A stretch of 64,000 nt of DNA from Smallanthus sonchifolius. Taxonomy: Eukaryota > Streptophyta > Magnoliopsida > Asterales > Asteraceae. The stretch's first letter is position 1. Each line of letters begins with the position of its first letter. Shown here piece by piece: positions 10,450 through 23,456 of this stretch. The notes beneath the pieces are model-generated. The model did no database searches and was not told where the DNA came from. It saw only the letters and a list, made by a program, of their open reading frames with translations. The position numbers and the translations under genes were made by a program. The stretch lies in contig JAKNSE010000030.1 in NCBI GenBank assembly GCA_023525975.1, positions 2,271,001-2,335,000 of the forward strand, read 5' to 3'.

Positions 10450-10763
10450 GGTACCTTCTCGTACGTTCATATGCCTTGGACTTTCACTTGAAGCACAAAA
10501 AAACCTATCTAAGAATTGGAAACCTGTGGTGGACATATTTTAAGCTAGACTCTTGATATCGAAAGCAAGAACACTATCATTTAGAGGTAGAATAACACTT
10601 ATCAAGGCGGTACTTGGTAGTCTCCTTGTTTAATATCTCATGTTAATCAAAGCACTAGTATAGGTTATTAAAGATTGGAGAAAATCATAAGTTAATTACT
10701 TTGGAATGGTAATAACTCTAACTCAAAGATGTCATGGGTGGCATGAGATAGAGTAATGGCTCA
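10450..10763 (+). pseudogene. LINE reverse transcriptase remnant, part 2
   Basis: The reading resumes after the solo LTR: LGLSLEAQKNLSKNWKPVV, DIF, then SKARTLSFRGRITLIKAVLG, which is the region just after the polymerase core in plant L1 elements. Stops are frequent. It is cut by a MITE at 10767. Confidence 0.7.
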
Positions 10764-10766
10764 TAA

Positions 10767-11046
10767 GAGCAGCCCTAACCGGAGCATCCGGATGGCATAT
10801 GTTGCTTTTGGTTTCAAACATCCCCATTGGAAGAGGCGTTTGGTGCGGCAGGCGTTTTCCAAAGTTTTCCGTGTTTGGAAAACGCCTGCAAACGGGTTAT
10901 AGTGGGTCACCCTCTCACACACGCCTATATTTAATTATTGTTTTATATAAAAAAAATAGGTGATTGAAAAAAGATGTAGTGTTTTAGTAAAAATGGGTGT
11001 TTTTGAAGGATGGGTGGAAATTTGATGTGGCGCGTTGTGAATGCTC
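10767..11046. mobile_element. PIF/Harbinger-like MITE
   Basis: The 280 bp insertion is flanked by TAA on both sides (10764-10766 and 11047-11049). Termini GAGCAGCCCTAAC and, inverted, GAGCATTCACAAC are partly matched. The LINE reading continues on both sides. A TAA/TTA-type duplication suits PIF/Harbinger. An internal pair GCGTTTTCCAAA...TTTGGAAAACGC (around 10852-10888) forms a strong hairpin. Confidence 0.55.
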
Positions 11047-11250
11047 TAAAGAATCTGGAGGCCTCGAAGTGGGTAGCATCAAATCAAGAAATCTGGCTCT
11101 CTTAGCCAAGTGGTGGTGGCATTACAAATCAGACAATAAAGTTTTCAATTCAATACATAACAGCAATAAAACCTAGAAAACCATTGATGAAATCAAGTAT
11201 CATGGGTACGTGGAAAAACATTTTTAAAATAGCATCGGCCCTGTGAAGCA
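11047..11250 (+). pseudogene. LINE C-terminal remnant, part 3
   Basis: Translation gives GGLEVGSIKSRNLALLAKWW, then WHYKSDNKVF and, further on, GTWKNIFKIASAL: the conserved tail of plant L1 ORF2. Frameshifts and stops are present. Parts 1 to 3 are one LINE interrupted twice. Confidence 0.7.
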
Positions 11251-11905
11251 TCCGAATAAAATGCCTAAAAAAAGAACCTAGAACCAACAGTGAACTAATG
11301 GAGCTACAACAATGTTCACAGTCACTTAAACATGTAATCATATCCGAATAAAATGACAAATGGGTATAGACAATAGATGATTTGGAAGACTTTTTTAGTT
11401 TTATCCCTTAGACTGAGAATCGAGAAGAATTCATTTACACACGACCACTATCTGCTTGATGGCTAAAGTGTTCGGTTTTTCCCGAGCCAATAGAATGAAC
11501 CGAACGGGTCAAATGGGACAGACAATCAAACATCCAAACTTCTTGGTCTTGATTTCTCCCACTTTCTTCAATATCTCCATCTTGTCCTCCGGGTCATCTT
11601 TGGTTTCTTCGTCTTTAATTCCTTCTTGTCTTTCGCGTTCTGGTTACAATTTATAATATTTTACAATAAAATAAAAATGAACAAAGTCTAATCTATTACA
11701 GCAAGGCTTCCAAAACAGCCGAAAAATACAAGATAAATTAAAATACAAAACCTAACCAAACAAACAACCATTGGTCTGTGGTTTCAAAATACAAGAAACG
11801 AAGGATGCAATCTTTTATCAAATAATAAAACTTTGACAAAATAAAACCCGGTTGCAATTAAATAAATATTGAACTATTTGTTCGCATAAGTGGCTCTGAT
11901 AGCAC
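11251..11905. other. Unassigned, possible decayed LINE tail and retroelement interior
   Basis: A weak VGNG-like LINE continuation may run to about 11400. The rest is AT-rich, without a gene. Minus-strand TGCTATCAGAGCC at 11892-11904 is one base from a copia-type PBS and belongs with the LTR that follows. Confidence 0.35.
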
Positions 11906-12735
11906 TGTTAGGATTTCATGCTAAGGTTTCAAAACACTTTTAAAATGGGAAACGAAAAAACAAGCATGAACCGTTCTAGGCCAAACCCTAGATCGCCCCA
12001 CCAGTAGTCCAGATGCAAACCAAATACTCAATACACAACCATAGGGGGTTTAGGGTTATACTTTTCGCGAGTAGGAGACGGCAACCAAGATGTAACACCA
12101 CGTCCCGGTTACTAGATCCGGCTCCACGAACTAAAACTCGCAACTCTAATCCACCCGTACAAGCCCGGATCTCTATCCGTCTTTATCTCCAATGCTCCGT
12201 ACACCAAAAACGAAACCCGGCTCATTTTGCTCCTTTCGGTCACCCGGTGTCACTACCTACGAGAATAGTGATTAAATCACCTAACGATACCGGTAGTACA
12301 CGGTGGTTCCTAGCGGCTCACAGAGACAACCCGGCTAACGGGTCTCCCGGTGGTGGCTCAATAACGGTGCAAGGACGAAAGGAAGCCGGAACCCAACCGC
12401 GAAGGTGATGGCTACACCGGCGGAGGCCAACGATGGCTGCCCTTGCGGCAGCGTCGACGGCGGCGGTTGTCCGGCACGGCGGTGGACTTCGAAGCAGGTG
12501 GCGGCGGCTCTGCTTAGGGAGTTGGCGGCGGCGGCGCAGAGAAGGAGAGAGGGGAGGATTAAGGTCTTGTAACTAGTCTTCGGTTTCTAATTAATGGTCT
12601 CTATTTAATTCTCCTACAACTTTGTATTTATAGGTTTTGAGTAACTTAATCCCCAAGTTTAGGGTTTTAAGTTACAGTTAAAACCTCGTGATTATCTAAT
12701 AATCATATTAACCCAAACACTTTGGTTGATTAAAC
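11906..12735 (-). repeat. Probable LTR of a minus-strand retrotransposon
   Basis: The segment starts TGTTAGGATTTC directly beside the minus-strand PBS-like sequence. A minus-strand TATA box (CCTATAAATACAAAG) lies at about 12621-12635, with GC-rich sequence downstream of it. This fits U3-R-U5 read leftwards. The right border is unclear and no partner LTR was found. The open frame at 12013-12408 is not like any gag or known protein. Confidence 0.45.
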
Positions 12736-12779
12736 CAATTTTAGGGTTTTAAGTTTGTAATTCTGCGTCCGTTGCTTCT

Positions 12780-13386
12780 TTCTCATACTCTCCCCGGTGT
12801 TTTTCACGCTTCTACCTTTGTCAATCTTGTTTATCTGTCCACTGACTCTCAGCAACTTATTCTTACTCTTTATATTATCAAAGAGCCTTCTTCTTATTAG
12901 GAGGTTGTTGAACACCTTGCTTGGCAAGAAGCTATGTCTAAGGAAATTGCAGCGTTAAAAAGTAATCAAATTTGGGAAGTTATGTATTTACACAAGGGTA
13001 AAAAGGTTATCAAGTGTAAATAGGTGTATAGAGTCAAGTATAATGTTGATGGTACGATTGAACATTTTAAAGCCCGCTTGGTTGTTCGTAGGATACTCAA
13101 AAGGCCGGTACTGATTATAATGATACTTTCTCTCCCACCATTAAGATGACTACTATCCGTAGTCTAATTTTTGTTGCTACTAAACGACATCGGGGTTTGT
13201 ATCAGCTAGATGTCAATAATGCTTTCTTACATGACGATCTAGATGAAGACATTTACATGAGTCATCCTCCTAGCATGCTTTAAAATATTTCTTACATTCC
13301 ATATTTCAAATCAAGGATCTTGGTACTCTTAACTATTTCTTGGAGATTGAAGTTCTCAAGACTGCTTCTGAGTCAGCATGACTCAA
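12780..13386 (+). pseudogene. Copia reverse transcriptase remnant, left half
   Basis: Translation shows copia RT motifs: EAMSKEIAALKSNQIWEV, KGKKVIKCK then a stop where W is expected, VYRVKYNVDGTIEHFKARLV, SPTIKMTTIRSLIFVATK, YQLDVNNAFLHDDLDEDIYM, then a deletion and FQIKDLGTLNYFL. Several stops and shifts make it dead. It is split from its right half (22667-23456) by the Tekay-like insertion at the CACAA target site. Confidence 0.8.
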
Positions 13387-13391
13387 CACAA

Positions 13392-15588
13392 TGTAACATC
13401 CCGAAATAATAAAAATGCTTAAATAATAACGGGATCGGGATTTAATCAAAGCATGAATATGAAGTATGGGAGCGGGCTTGGGCTTGGCTCCAATGGGCTG
13501 ATATGGGCCCATGTATATAAAGGAAGGATCAGCATCAACTTCCTCATTCTATCCATTACACACAAACCCTAGAGAGAGAAAGCTTAAGGTTCTAGAGAGA
13601 GAAAGCTTGAGGAACATCATCCAAGCTCTGATTTCTGCTCCATTATGTTTCTCGATCATCCCTGATCATTTATACATGAAAAACCACGAGTTTTGAGGTA
13701 AGATCGATCTCAGATCTGAGTTTTTCTTCAAAAATTGGGTTTTAGGGTTTGTGGGGTTTTTAAACATAAAGGAAGGATTTTTACATATGAAAAGTGGATT
13801 AAAGCTCAGATCTGGCTTCATGGAAGCTAGATAAACATTTTGAACGTAAAAAGTTAAGGTTTTGGATCAAAAATCAGACCTGTAAATGCTCAATGTTTTT
13901 GAGCCCTGTAAATGCTCAATGTTTTTTAGCCGACTCTCGAGAGTCGGCCACCTGCAAGTGGTGACTCTTGTCAAGGAAGAAGAGAGTCGTCTGTCAGAGT
14001 CGACTGTCAGAAGAGTCGGCTGTCAGAGTCGGCTATCAGAAAGTCGACTGTCTGAGAGTCGACCATCTGGGAATCGAACCTCTAAGAAAAACACTGAGTA
14101 TCAACCCATTACACGACACAAAGTCCTGAACGCAAGTTCAGGCGACACTCATGAGTGTGACTAGCGACTCTCCTAGCCGACACTCAAGTGTGTCTTGCGA
14201 CTCTACTAGCCGACACTATCGGCGATACCCACAAAACTGTCGACTCTTGCATGAAATAGTAGAAAATTATACTTTGACTTATGTGCAGATCGGTATACGC
14301 ATTAACAGTAGCTAAAGCATCACTTTCGGGTTGAATACCGGAAGACAGGTGAGTTATATGTGCCCTTTAAGTGTTATATGTAAGCGATTTTAAATGATTT
14401 TGGGGCTGAAGTGTATACATGAGTTGAATAAAGCTATAAATGTTATAAGTAGTCTTACGTGTTATGTGACAATACATTGTGAAAACAATAAAGACAGGTA
14501 TGCATATAAACAATGAAATGAAAGTATAACATAACATATAAGAAAGAATATCTTGCTTTATATCCATGTATATATTGCTTGCCAAGTAAGAAAAGTATGA
14601 CATAACGTGTAAGAATGAAAATCTTGCTTTATATCCATATATATATTGCTTGCTATGAATGTATGTAAACGTTATGGACGCTTCGATGATAACGGCTAAT
14701 TTGGTAGACGGACGACCACGTGACTATTTTGCAACCGGGACATATACGGACCTTCATCAGCTAGGACATTTATAAGGCAATGACGGACGGTCACATTCGT
14801 GTCGGACGGTTGCAGTAATAAGTAGAACGGTTGCATAAATAATAGTTCGCGTGGGAAACGGATGCCTTAGGGCAGACGGGCGAAGACGGACTACGACGGT
14901 AGGGCGGTTAAGATGGACGGCCGAAGTTTTACCGGACGGTTAAGCAGACGGACGGTTTCTAGTGCCGGACGGTTAAGTAAATGGGCTACGGCGGTAGTTC
15001 GAGGATGTTTGTCTTTGTGACATACGTAGTCAGATGACGGGTTGATCACACTTATGTGTATGACCAGGGTTTGTTCTCCAAGAAATAAGCATGTATGTAT
15101 TTATATACGTACTCATTATGACTCTCATATGAAAGAAGTAACATAAAGAAATAAGCATGTATGTATTTATATATATGTACTCACTATGAATGAATTTATG
15201 AAAGTAATGAAGCAAAGAAGTTCATATAAATATGTATATATATATATATACATATATATCTATATATATATTCCCATAAGATTGCATTAAGTTTTACTTA
15301 ATTTTAAACTAGAACTCACCAGCGTTAGCTGACTTTTAGTATACATTTCAGGTAATAAGAAGAAGATGCGTGCTAAGGCGTAAAGGGTACCGAGCACAAG
15401 ACTGACATCCCATTTTATTACATTATGTGTTAAGACAATGTCCTTTATGTCAAGACTTCCGCTGTTATGTATTTGACTATTTGTACGCTTCCGCTATGAT
15501 TGCATGTTTTTAATTATGAGTTCAGTATTGATGACTTTGTTTATGAGTAAATCCAACAAGTGAGGTCACCCGGGTAAGGGGCCTTACA
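13392..15588 (+). repeat. 5' LTR of the Tekay-like element
   Basis: Starts TGTAACATCCCG and ends CCTTACA. TATA box TATATAAAGG at 13514-13523. It carries a cluster of GAGTCGRCTGTCAG-type short repeats (about 13920-14060), which is longer than in the 3' LTR; many copies of CGGACGGTT (14700-15000); and a TA microsatellite near 15235-15270. Confidence 0.92.
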
Positions 15589-15591
15589 AGT

Positions 15592-15603
15592 TGGTATCAG
15601 AGC
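15592..15603 (+). other. Primer-binding site of the Tekay-like element
   Basis: TGGTATCAGAGC starts four bases after the LTR end. This is the initiator-tRNA-Met-type PBS of many plant gypsy elements. Confidence 0.85.
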
Positions 15604-15945
15604 AATAGTTTGAGAGATTCAGACATCCCTAAATGTCTGAACTTAAGCTGATAATAGGACCAACGCACGGATGTCAGTTCGGGTAGCCAACGCCAGCGCC
15701 AGCAATGTAAGTAAGTAGTAAAGTAAATGCCTGTAGGTTAGAATAGATGCCTCAACTTAGAATACATAGATTTTGATTTCACTACTGATGTGAAGAGTTT
15801 CGAACCCGAAAAGCAAAGCAAATTATTAATCACAAACCGGTCCCTGTAATTAAGAATTTATCTTGCTCGTACTGTTCTAAACTATGATCTGAAGGAATGA
15901 TCACATTGATGTATTCCCTTTACTTATCAGGAAATCTAGAAAACT

Positions 15946-18900
15946 ATGCCTGGTAGGGGAAGAACTGGACCCCGAGGCGGTAGTACTGGCCGAGTCGGTA
16001 GGCCACCATTGAATCGAAGACAGGAGGAAGAAGAAAGGGTGCACGTGGAACACACTGAGAGCGTGCATGAAACAAATGTGACCCCGCCAGCAGATGACAA
16101 TGAAGGATCACTATGACTAGAACCTGAAGTTAGGAATGCTATTGCCCGAGAGGTTGTACTGACTCTGAAGGACGTATTTCCTGATCTGTTATCTAAGGTA
16201 TTGAAGAAAAGCAAAGAGGAAGAGAACCACGAGGAGAAAGTGTATGATAGTGATGGGGATGAGGTGAATATGGGACTAAACACCCGAGGATGCACCTACA
16301 AAGGATTCAAGGACGGTGACCCGCCCAAATTTGATGGAAACAAGGATTCGGTGGCTACGTTTGAATGGATTGAGAGAATGAACGGCTAATCAACATAAGT
16401 GAGTGTTGACCCGACCATGCCGTTAAGTATGTTGCTCACTCTTTCACCAACGAAGCACTGAGTTGGTGGAGGAACATTCAGAGAACTAAGTCGTCGAACG
16501 CTCTCAGAAGGATGGCCAAGGAAGACCTGAAAAAGCTAATAATCCAAAAGTTTTGTCCCAAGAACGAGATTGATCGAGTGGGGAACGAGATCCTATACTT
16601 CAAGACTAGCAACAAGACTCATCGCCAGTACACTTCTAGATTCAACGAGCTGGCTCAACTCGTACCTCACCTAGTAGAGAATGAAGAAAGATTAATCAAG
16701 TACTATGTCAAGGGCCTGCCTCAAAGGGTCCGTGTTCATGTGAAAGCTAATCTGCCCTCGACCTTTGAGTCGGTAGTAAATCTGTCTGGAATCGTCTATG
16801 ACGATTATGCTAACAAGGACCCGGTGCCGGAAGCACCAAAGAGGAAATGGGAGAACCCGTCTAAGGGGAATGGAAAAGGAACCATTGCAACTGAATCTAA
16901 GAAGCCAAGGACAGATGAGTATGAAACATGCACGAAGTGCGGTAGACAACACCGCGGTGAGTGCAAAGCTGGCTCCACAATGTGCTATAAGTGCGAAAAG
17001 GCTGTGCGCTACTCAAAAGAATGCTTGAGGGATGTCAAGTGCCAGGGATGTGGGGCATTTGGACACCTGACAAAGAACTGCAGGAAAACCGGACAGTCTG
17101 GTTCGGGAAAGGAGAAGGAACAAGAACAGCCAAAGGCTAGGACTCGGGCCTACGCCTTAACTAAGGAAGAAGCAAGAGAAAACCCTGATGTCGTGTCAGG
17201 TACGTTCCTAGTTAACGATGAACATGCTACTATTTTATTTGATTCTGGTGCTGGCAAAAGCTTTATATCGAATGACTTTAGTCGCAAACTAGACTGCACC
17301 ATCAACACCATAATAAAGGCCTTTAGCGTAGAAACCGCCGTTGGTAGAAACTCGGCAGTATTTCAAGTAACTGAAGATTGCATGATTGAAATAGAAGGCC
17401 ATAAGTTTCCTTCTAGACTATTCCTTCTTACCTTAGGATGATTCGATATAGTATTGGGCATGTATTGGTTAGCAGCCAACGAAGCTCAAATCATATGTAA
17501 ACGAAATATGATACATCTCAAAGCTACTGACGGCAGTCTAATTACGGTTTATAGGGATTGGAATTGCACAATGTCGAACGTCATCTCGATGATCAAGGCC
17601 AAAAGTTACATGAGGCGCGATTGCGAAGCTTATCTGGCGTATGTTATTGATGATAGAATGAAAACGAAAGAGTTCAAAGAATTACCCGTGGTGTGCTACT
17701 TTCCAGAAGTGTTCCGAGAGGACCTACCTGGCTTTCCACCCGATCGTGAAATAGATTTTCAAATTGACCTATTGCTAGGAGCTGAGCCCGTTGCCAAAGC
17801 ACCCTACTGATTGGCTCCATCAGAAATGAAAGAATTAATGTCTCAATTAGAAGAACTAAACAAGAAAGGATTCATCAGACCGAGCATCTCACCATGTGGC
17901 GCACCGGTATTATTTGTAAAGATGAAGGACGGCAGCATGCGCATGTGCATAGACTACCGTGAACTGAACAAACGAACAGTAAAGAACAAGTACCCACTAC
18001 CCAGAATAGACGATATTTTTGATCAACTACAAGGCGCGAGTTAGTTCTCAAATATCGATCTTAGGTCGGGTTACCATCAATTGAAAGTAAGGGAGGAGGA
18101 TGTACCGAAAACCGTGTTTCGCATACGTTATGGACATTATGAATTCCTTGTGATGTCCTTCGGACTAACTAACGCACCTGCAACATTTATGGATTTAATG
18201 AACAGAGTATGCCGACCAATGTTGGATCGGTCTGTAATAATTTTCATAGATGACATTCTTATCTACTCAAAGAACGAGGGTGATCATCACTATCACCTAA
18301 GAGAAGTATTAGAAGTTCTGAAACAGGAGAAGTTGTATGCAAAATTCTCCAAATGCACATCTGCCTTAGGGAAGTTCAATTCCTAGGTCATGTTATCAAC
18401 CCAAACGGTATTATGGTAGGTCCTGCAAAGATCGAAACAGTAAAGGAATGGAACATCCCTAAAACGCCAACTGAGATACGAAGTTTTCTAGGATTGGCAG
18501 GCTACTATCGAAGATTCATTCAGGATTTCTCGAGGATAGCCTCGCCACTGACAAAGCTGACGCGTAAGGAAGTGAAGTATGAATGGGGTCCAACCCAAAA
18601 CAACGCATTCAAAGAATTGAAAACACGATTAACCCAAGCTCCAGTCTTGACCTTACCTGAGGGAAACGAAGACTTGGTAGTCTACTCTGACGCTTCAGGC
18701 CAGGGATTGGGTTGTGTACTCATGCAACGAGGAAAAGCAATTGCTTATACCTCGCGACAGTTAAAGATTCACGAGGTTAACTACCCGACTCACGATCCGG
18801 AGTTGGCTGCGGTAGTTTTCACAATAAAGATACGGAGACACTACCTGTACGGGGTTAAATGCACCATTTACTCCGATCACAAGAGCCTGAAGTACTTCTT

Positions 18901-20507
18901 CGAACAAAAGGAATTAAACATGAGACAAAGGAGGTGGTTGGAACTGCTAAAAGATTATGATTGTGAAATATTGTACCATCCAGGCAAGGCAAACGTAGTG
19001 GCTGACGCCTTAAGCAGAAAGGAAGAATCGACACCTATCTGGATCAAAGCTTGTCAGTTGATTATAACACCATACATAATGAATGAAATAGCGAAAGCAC
19101 AAGATGAAGCACTTTTGGAAAGGAATGTGAAACGAGAAAGGATAGTAGGACAGCAAGCAAATCTGGGGACTAATACATACGGTGTACGAACTCGATTTGA
19201 CCGGATATGGATACCTAAGATTGGTGAGCTTAGGGCCAAAATCCTAGATGAGGCCCATAAGTCTCGCTACTCTATCCACCCCGGGAAAAACAAAATGTAT
19301 CAAGACTTGAAGAAAGAATATTGGTGGCCTGACATGAAGAACGATGTGACCGAATATGTGAGCAAGTGCCTAACTTGTTCACTAGTTAAGGCCGAGCACC
19401 AGAAACCATGCGGAAAAATGCAACCCTTGTCGATACCGGAATGGAAATGGGAGGAGATCACAATGGACTTCATTACCAAGCTACCACGAACAGCTAAAAG
19501 CAATGACACCATTTGGGTGATCGTCGAGCGCTTGACGAAAAGTGCTCACTTCTTACCAATACGGGAGGCTTTTACGTCTGAGAAATTAGCAGAGTTATTC
19601 ATCAACGAAATTGTGAGCAGACATGGGATGCCATTGTCTATTGTGTCCGACAGGGACACCAGATTCACGTCAAAGTTTTGAAAGAAATTCAACGAAGCAA
19701 TGGGCACTAAACTGAACATCAGCACCGCTTACCACCCTCAAACCGACGGTCAATCTGAAAGGACCATTCAGACCTTAGAGGACATGCTCCGGGCCTGTAT
19801 CATCGATTATGGTGGGAGCTGGGATAGCAACCTACCATTGGCGGAATTCTCATATAATAACAGCTAACACTTAACCATCGGCATGCCGCCTTTTGAGATG
19901 TTGTATGGAAGAAGATGTAGAACCCCGGTATGCTGGGGGAGAAATTGGACAGAAAGACTTAGCGAGTCTCGAAGTGGTCAAAGCTAATTCTGAGAAATTT
20001 GAACAAATCAAAGCTCGCATTAAAGCCGCTAGAGACAGACAGAAATCATATGCGGACAAGAGAAGAAGAGACATAGAGTTTCAGGTAGGGGACGTGGTAC
20101 TGTTAAAAGTGTCGCCCTGGAAAGGAATTATCCGATTCAGGAATCATGGAAAACTAAGTCCGAGGTTTGTCGAACCTTTCAAAATACAAGCAAAAGTTGG
20201 TCACGTTGCTTACCGACTTGACCTACCCGGTGAGCTCAGTGGAATTCACCCCACATTCCACGTATCACACTTACGCAAGTGCCTTGCTGACGATATGGCT
20301 CACATATCATATGATGAGATCGAAGTAAATAATGGTTTAAATTATGTAAAAGAACCAATAGCTATTCTTGACCGAGCCGAGAAACGACTAGGCAATAAGT
20401 CGATTCATTTGGTTAAAGTACAATGGAAGCACAGAAAAGGGTCAGAAGATACTTGGGAAAAAGAGGATGAGATGAAGGAACTGTACCCTCAACTGTTTAA
20501 CTTGTAG
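15946..20507 (+). pseudogene. Gypsy gag-pol polyprotein, degenerate
   Basis: The start is ATG 15946 (MPGRGRTGPRGG). Gag has F-D-G and WIERM motifs, a shift near 16390, ALSWW, and zinc knuckles (CTKCGRQHRGEC, CYKC, CQGCGAFGHLTKNC). Protease DSGAGKSFI; RT FVKMKDGSMRMCIDYREL, then FIDDILIYS; RNase H YSDASGQGLG and YSDHKSLKYF; integrase HPGKNKMYQDLK, WWPDMK, MDFITKLP, IVSDRDTRF, YHPQTDGQSERTIQ. The C-terminus LVKVQWKHRKGSEDTWE is the chromodomain-like tail. Stops at 17439, 17808, 18042, 19679 and 19864 and shifts near 16390, 18360 and 19900 break it. Several stops are TGA where Trp, Gly or Arg is expected, as after cytosine deamination. Confidence 0.92.
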
Positions 20508-20546
20508 CAGGTATCGAGGACGAAACCTCTGTAAGGAGGGTAGACT

Positions 20547-22296
20547 TGTAACATTCCGAAATAATAAAAACGCTTAAATAATAACGAGATCGGGATTTAA
20601 TCGAGGGATGAATATGAAGTATGGGAGCGGGCTTGGGCTTGGCTCCAGTGGGCTGGTATGGGCCCATGTATATAAAGGAAGGATCAGCATCATCTTCCTC
20701 ATTCCATCCATTACACACAAACCCTAGAGAGAAAAAGCTTAAGGTTCTATAGAGAGAAAGCTTGTGGAACATCATCCAAGATCTGATTTCTGCTCCATCT
20801 TGTTTCTCCATCACCCTTGATCGTTTCTACACGAAGAACCACGAGTTTTGAGGTAAGATCGATCTCAGATCTGAGTTTTTCTTCAAAAATGGGGTTTTAG
20901 GGTTTATGGGGTTTTTAAACATAAAGGAATGATTTTTACGTATGAAAAGTGGATTAAAGCTCAGATCTAGCTTCGTGCAAGCTAGATAAACGTTTTAAAT
21001 GTAAAAAAGTTAAGGTTTTGGATTAAAAATCAGACCTGCAAATGCTCAATGTTTTTGAGCCGACTCTTGGCGAGGAAGAAGAAGAGAGTCGGCTGTCAGA
21101 GTCGACTGTCAGATTCGGCTGTCAGAAATTCGGCTGTCTGAGAGTCGGCCATCTGGGAATCTAATCTCTAAGAAAAACGCTGAGTATCGACCCATTACAC
21201 GACACAAAGTCCTGAACGCAAGTTCAGGCGAGTGTGGCTAGCGATTCTCCTAGCCGACGCTCTAGTGTGGCTAGCGACTCTCCTAGCCGACACGCTCGGC
21301 GATACCGACAAAACTGTCGACTCTTGCATGAAATAATAGAAAATTATACTTTGACTTATGTGCAGATAGGTATACGCATTAACAGTAGCTAAAACATCAC
21401 TTTCGGGTTGAATACCGAAAGACAGGTGAGTTATATGTGCCCTTTAAGTGTTATATGCAAACTATTTTAAATGATTTTGGGGCTGAAGTTTATACATGAG
21501 TTGAATAAAGCTATAAATGCTATAAGTAGTCTTATGTGTTATGTGACAATACATTGTGAAAACAATAAAGACAAGTATGCATATAAACTATGAAATGAAA
21601 GTATGACATAACATATAAGAAAGAATATCTTGATTTATATACATGTATATATTGCTTGCCAAGTAAGAAAAGTATGACATAACGTGTAAGAATGAAAATC
21701 TTGCTTTATATCCATATATATATTGCTTGGTATGAATGTATGTAAATGTTATGGACGCTTCTATGATAACGGCTACTTCGGTAGACGGACAACCACGTAA
21801 CTATTTTGAAACCGGGACATATACAGACCTTCATCAGCTAGGACGTTTGTAAGGCAATGACGGACGGTCACATTCGTGCCGGACGGTTGCAGTAATAAGT
21901 AGAACAGTTGCGTAAATAATAGTTCGCGTGGGAAACGGATACCTTAGGGCAGACAGGCGAAGACGGACTACGACGGTAGGACGGTTAAGACGGACGGCCG
22001 AAGGTTTGCCGGACGGTTTCTTATGTCGGACGGTTAAGTAAATGGGCTACGACGGTAGTTCGAGGACGTTTGTCTTTGTGACATACGTAGTCAGATGACG
22101 GGTTGATCACTCTTATGTGTATTACCAGTGTTTGTGCACCAAGAAATAAGCATGTATGTATTTATATACGTACTCATTATGACTGTCATATGAAAGAAGT
22201 AACATAAAGAAATAAGCATGTATGTATTTATATATATGTACTCACTATGGATGAATTTATGAAAGTAATGAAGCAAAGAAGTTCATATAAATATGT

Positions 22297-22346
<50 letters not shown>

Positions 22347-22661
22347 TCTCATAAGATTACATTAAATTTTGCTTAATTTTAAATTAGAACTCACCAGCAT
22401 TAGCTGATTTTAGTATACATTTCAGGTAATAAGAAGAAGGGGTGTGCTAAGACGTAAAGGCTACCTGACGCAAGACTGACATCCCATTTTATTACATTAT
22501 GTGTTAAGACAATGTCCTTTATGTCAAGACTTCCGCTGTTATGTATTTGACTATTTGTACGCTTCCGCTTTGATTGCATGTTTTTAATTATGAGTTCAGT
22601 ATTGATGACTTTATTTATGAGTAAATCCAACAAGTGAGGTCACCCGGGAAAGGGTCTTACA
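20547..22661 (+). repeat. 3' LTR of the Tekay-like element
   Basis: Homologous to 13392-15588 with scattered substitutions and indels, mostly missing repeats in the GAGTCGRCTGTCAG cluster. TATA box at 20669-20678. A TA microsatellite of about 45 bp lies at 22300-22345. A purine tract (GTAAGGAGGG) precedes it at 20531-20540. Confidence 0.92.
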
Positions 22662-22666
22662 CACAA

Positions 22667-23456
22667 GTTTGCCAAAGATCTCTTGACCGATTTTCATGAT
22701 GACGACCTCACTTCGGTTTCATCGTCTTTACCTTTACATTTACAACTCAAACTTAATGAATGTCAAGTTCTTGATGAGCCTTTAGATTATCGTTAGCTTT
22801 TTGGTAAGTTAAATTACCTCACTCACACTTAGCCTAATATTACTTTTTTTGTTCAGTTCCTTAGCCAATTTATGAGTGATACACGGGTTCCCCACTGTGA
22901 TGCTGCTTGGCATACTCTTTGTTATGTCAAAGGTACTTATTCACAGGGTTTGTTCTTCAATAACACTTTTGATATGTCTTTAACCGCTTATTGTGATTCT
23001 GATTGGGCTTCCTGTCCTAACACTCGCCGGTCTGCTAGTGGTTATTTCATTTCTTTTGTTGGGAGTCTCATTTCTTGGAAGTCAAAGAAACAGGCCAACC
23101 TTTTACTTAGCTCTGTCAAAGCTGAGTATCGGTCTATTCGCCTAGGTCACACGGGAGCTTGCTTGGTGACTCGTTTGTTTGTGGAATTTCGGGTTTCTGG
23201 TCTCACTCAAGTTCCTCTCAAGTGTGATAGTCAAGCTGCTATTAACATCGCTAAAAATCCAGTTTTCCATAAACACACCAAACATATTGAGTTGGATTAT
23301 CATTTTTTTCGTGAGAAGCTTCAAGATGGGTTGACTTTGTTCTCTCACACTCGCAGTTCTAATCAACTTGTGGATCTTTTCACCGGGAGTCTTGCTGGTC
23401 ATCCGCACTCTTTTTTGATTCCCCGTTGGGGTTATATACACCTCCAACTTGAGGGG
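22667..23456 (+). pseudogene. Copia RT-RNase H remnant, right half
   Basis: Continues the fragment at 12780-13386: KFAKDLLTDFH, LNECQVLDEPLDYR, then PHCDAAWHTLCYVKGTYSQG, RNase H AYCDSDWASCPNTRRSASGY, WKSKKQ, SSVKAEYRSI, KCDSQAAINIAKNPVFHKHT, KHIELDYHFFREKL, QLVDLFTGSL. Some stops and a missing segment near LNYL. A purine tract (ACTTGAGGGG) ends it, directly before an LTR. Confidence 0.82.

Larger units (their letters stand above)
13392..22661 (+). mobile_element. Ty3/gypsy element, chromovirus (Tekay-like)
   Basis: The 9270 bp element has a 5 bp target duplication CACAA (13387-13391 and 22662-22666), long LTRs (2197 and 2115 bp), TGTAACA...TTACA termini, and a PBS at 15592-15603 (TGGTATCAGAGC). 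The pol order is protease, RT, RNase H, integrase, ending in a chromodomain-like tail, as in Tekay/Del elements. The LTRs differ by many substitutions and several indels, and the coding region has many stops, so the insertion is much older than the copia at 1266. It lies inside a copia pseudogene. Confidence 0.93.

Noticed and set aside
10246..10536. 96-residue minus-strand frame
   Set aside because: Crosses the TATA box and palindromes of the solo LTR and its border with the LINE.
12013..12408. 131-residue frame in the minus-strand LTR
   Set aside because: Low-complexity GC-rich sequence with no motif; it is explained better as an LTR leader region.
14700..15000. CGGACGGTT motif cluster as a regulatory array
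   Set aside because: Present in both LTRs, but irregular in spacing and not paired; no support beyond short simple repetition.
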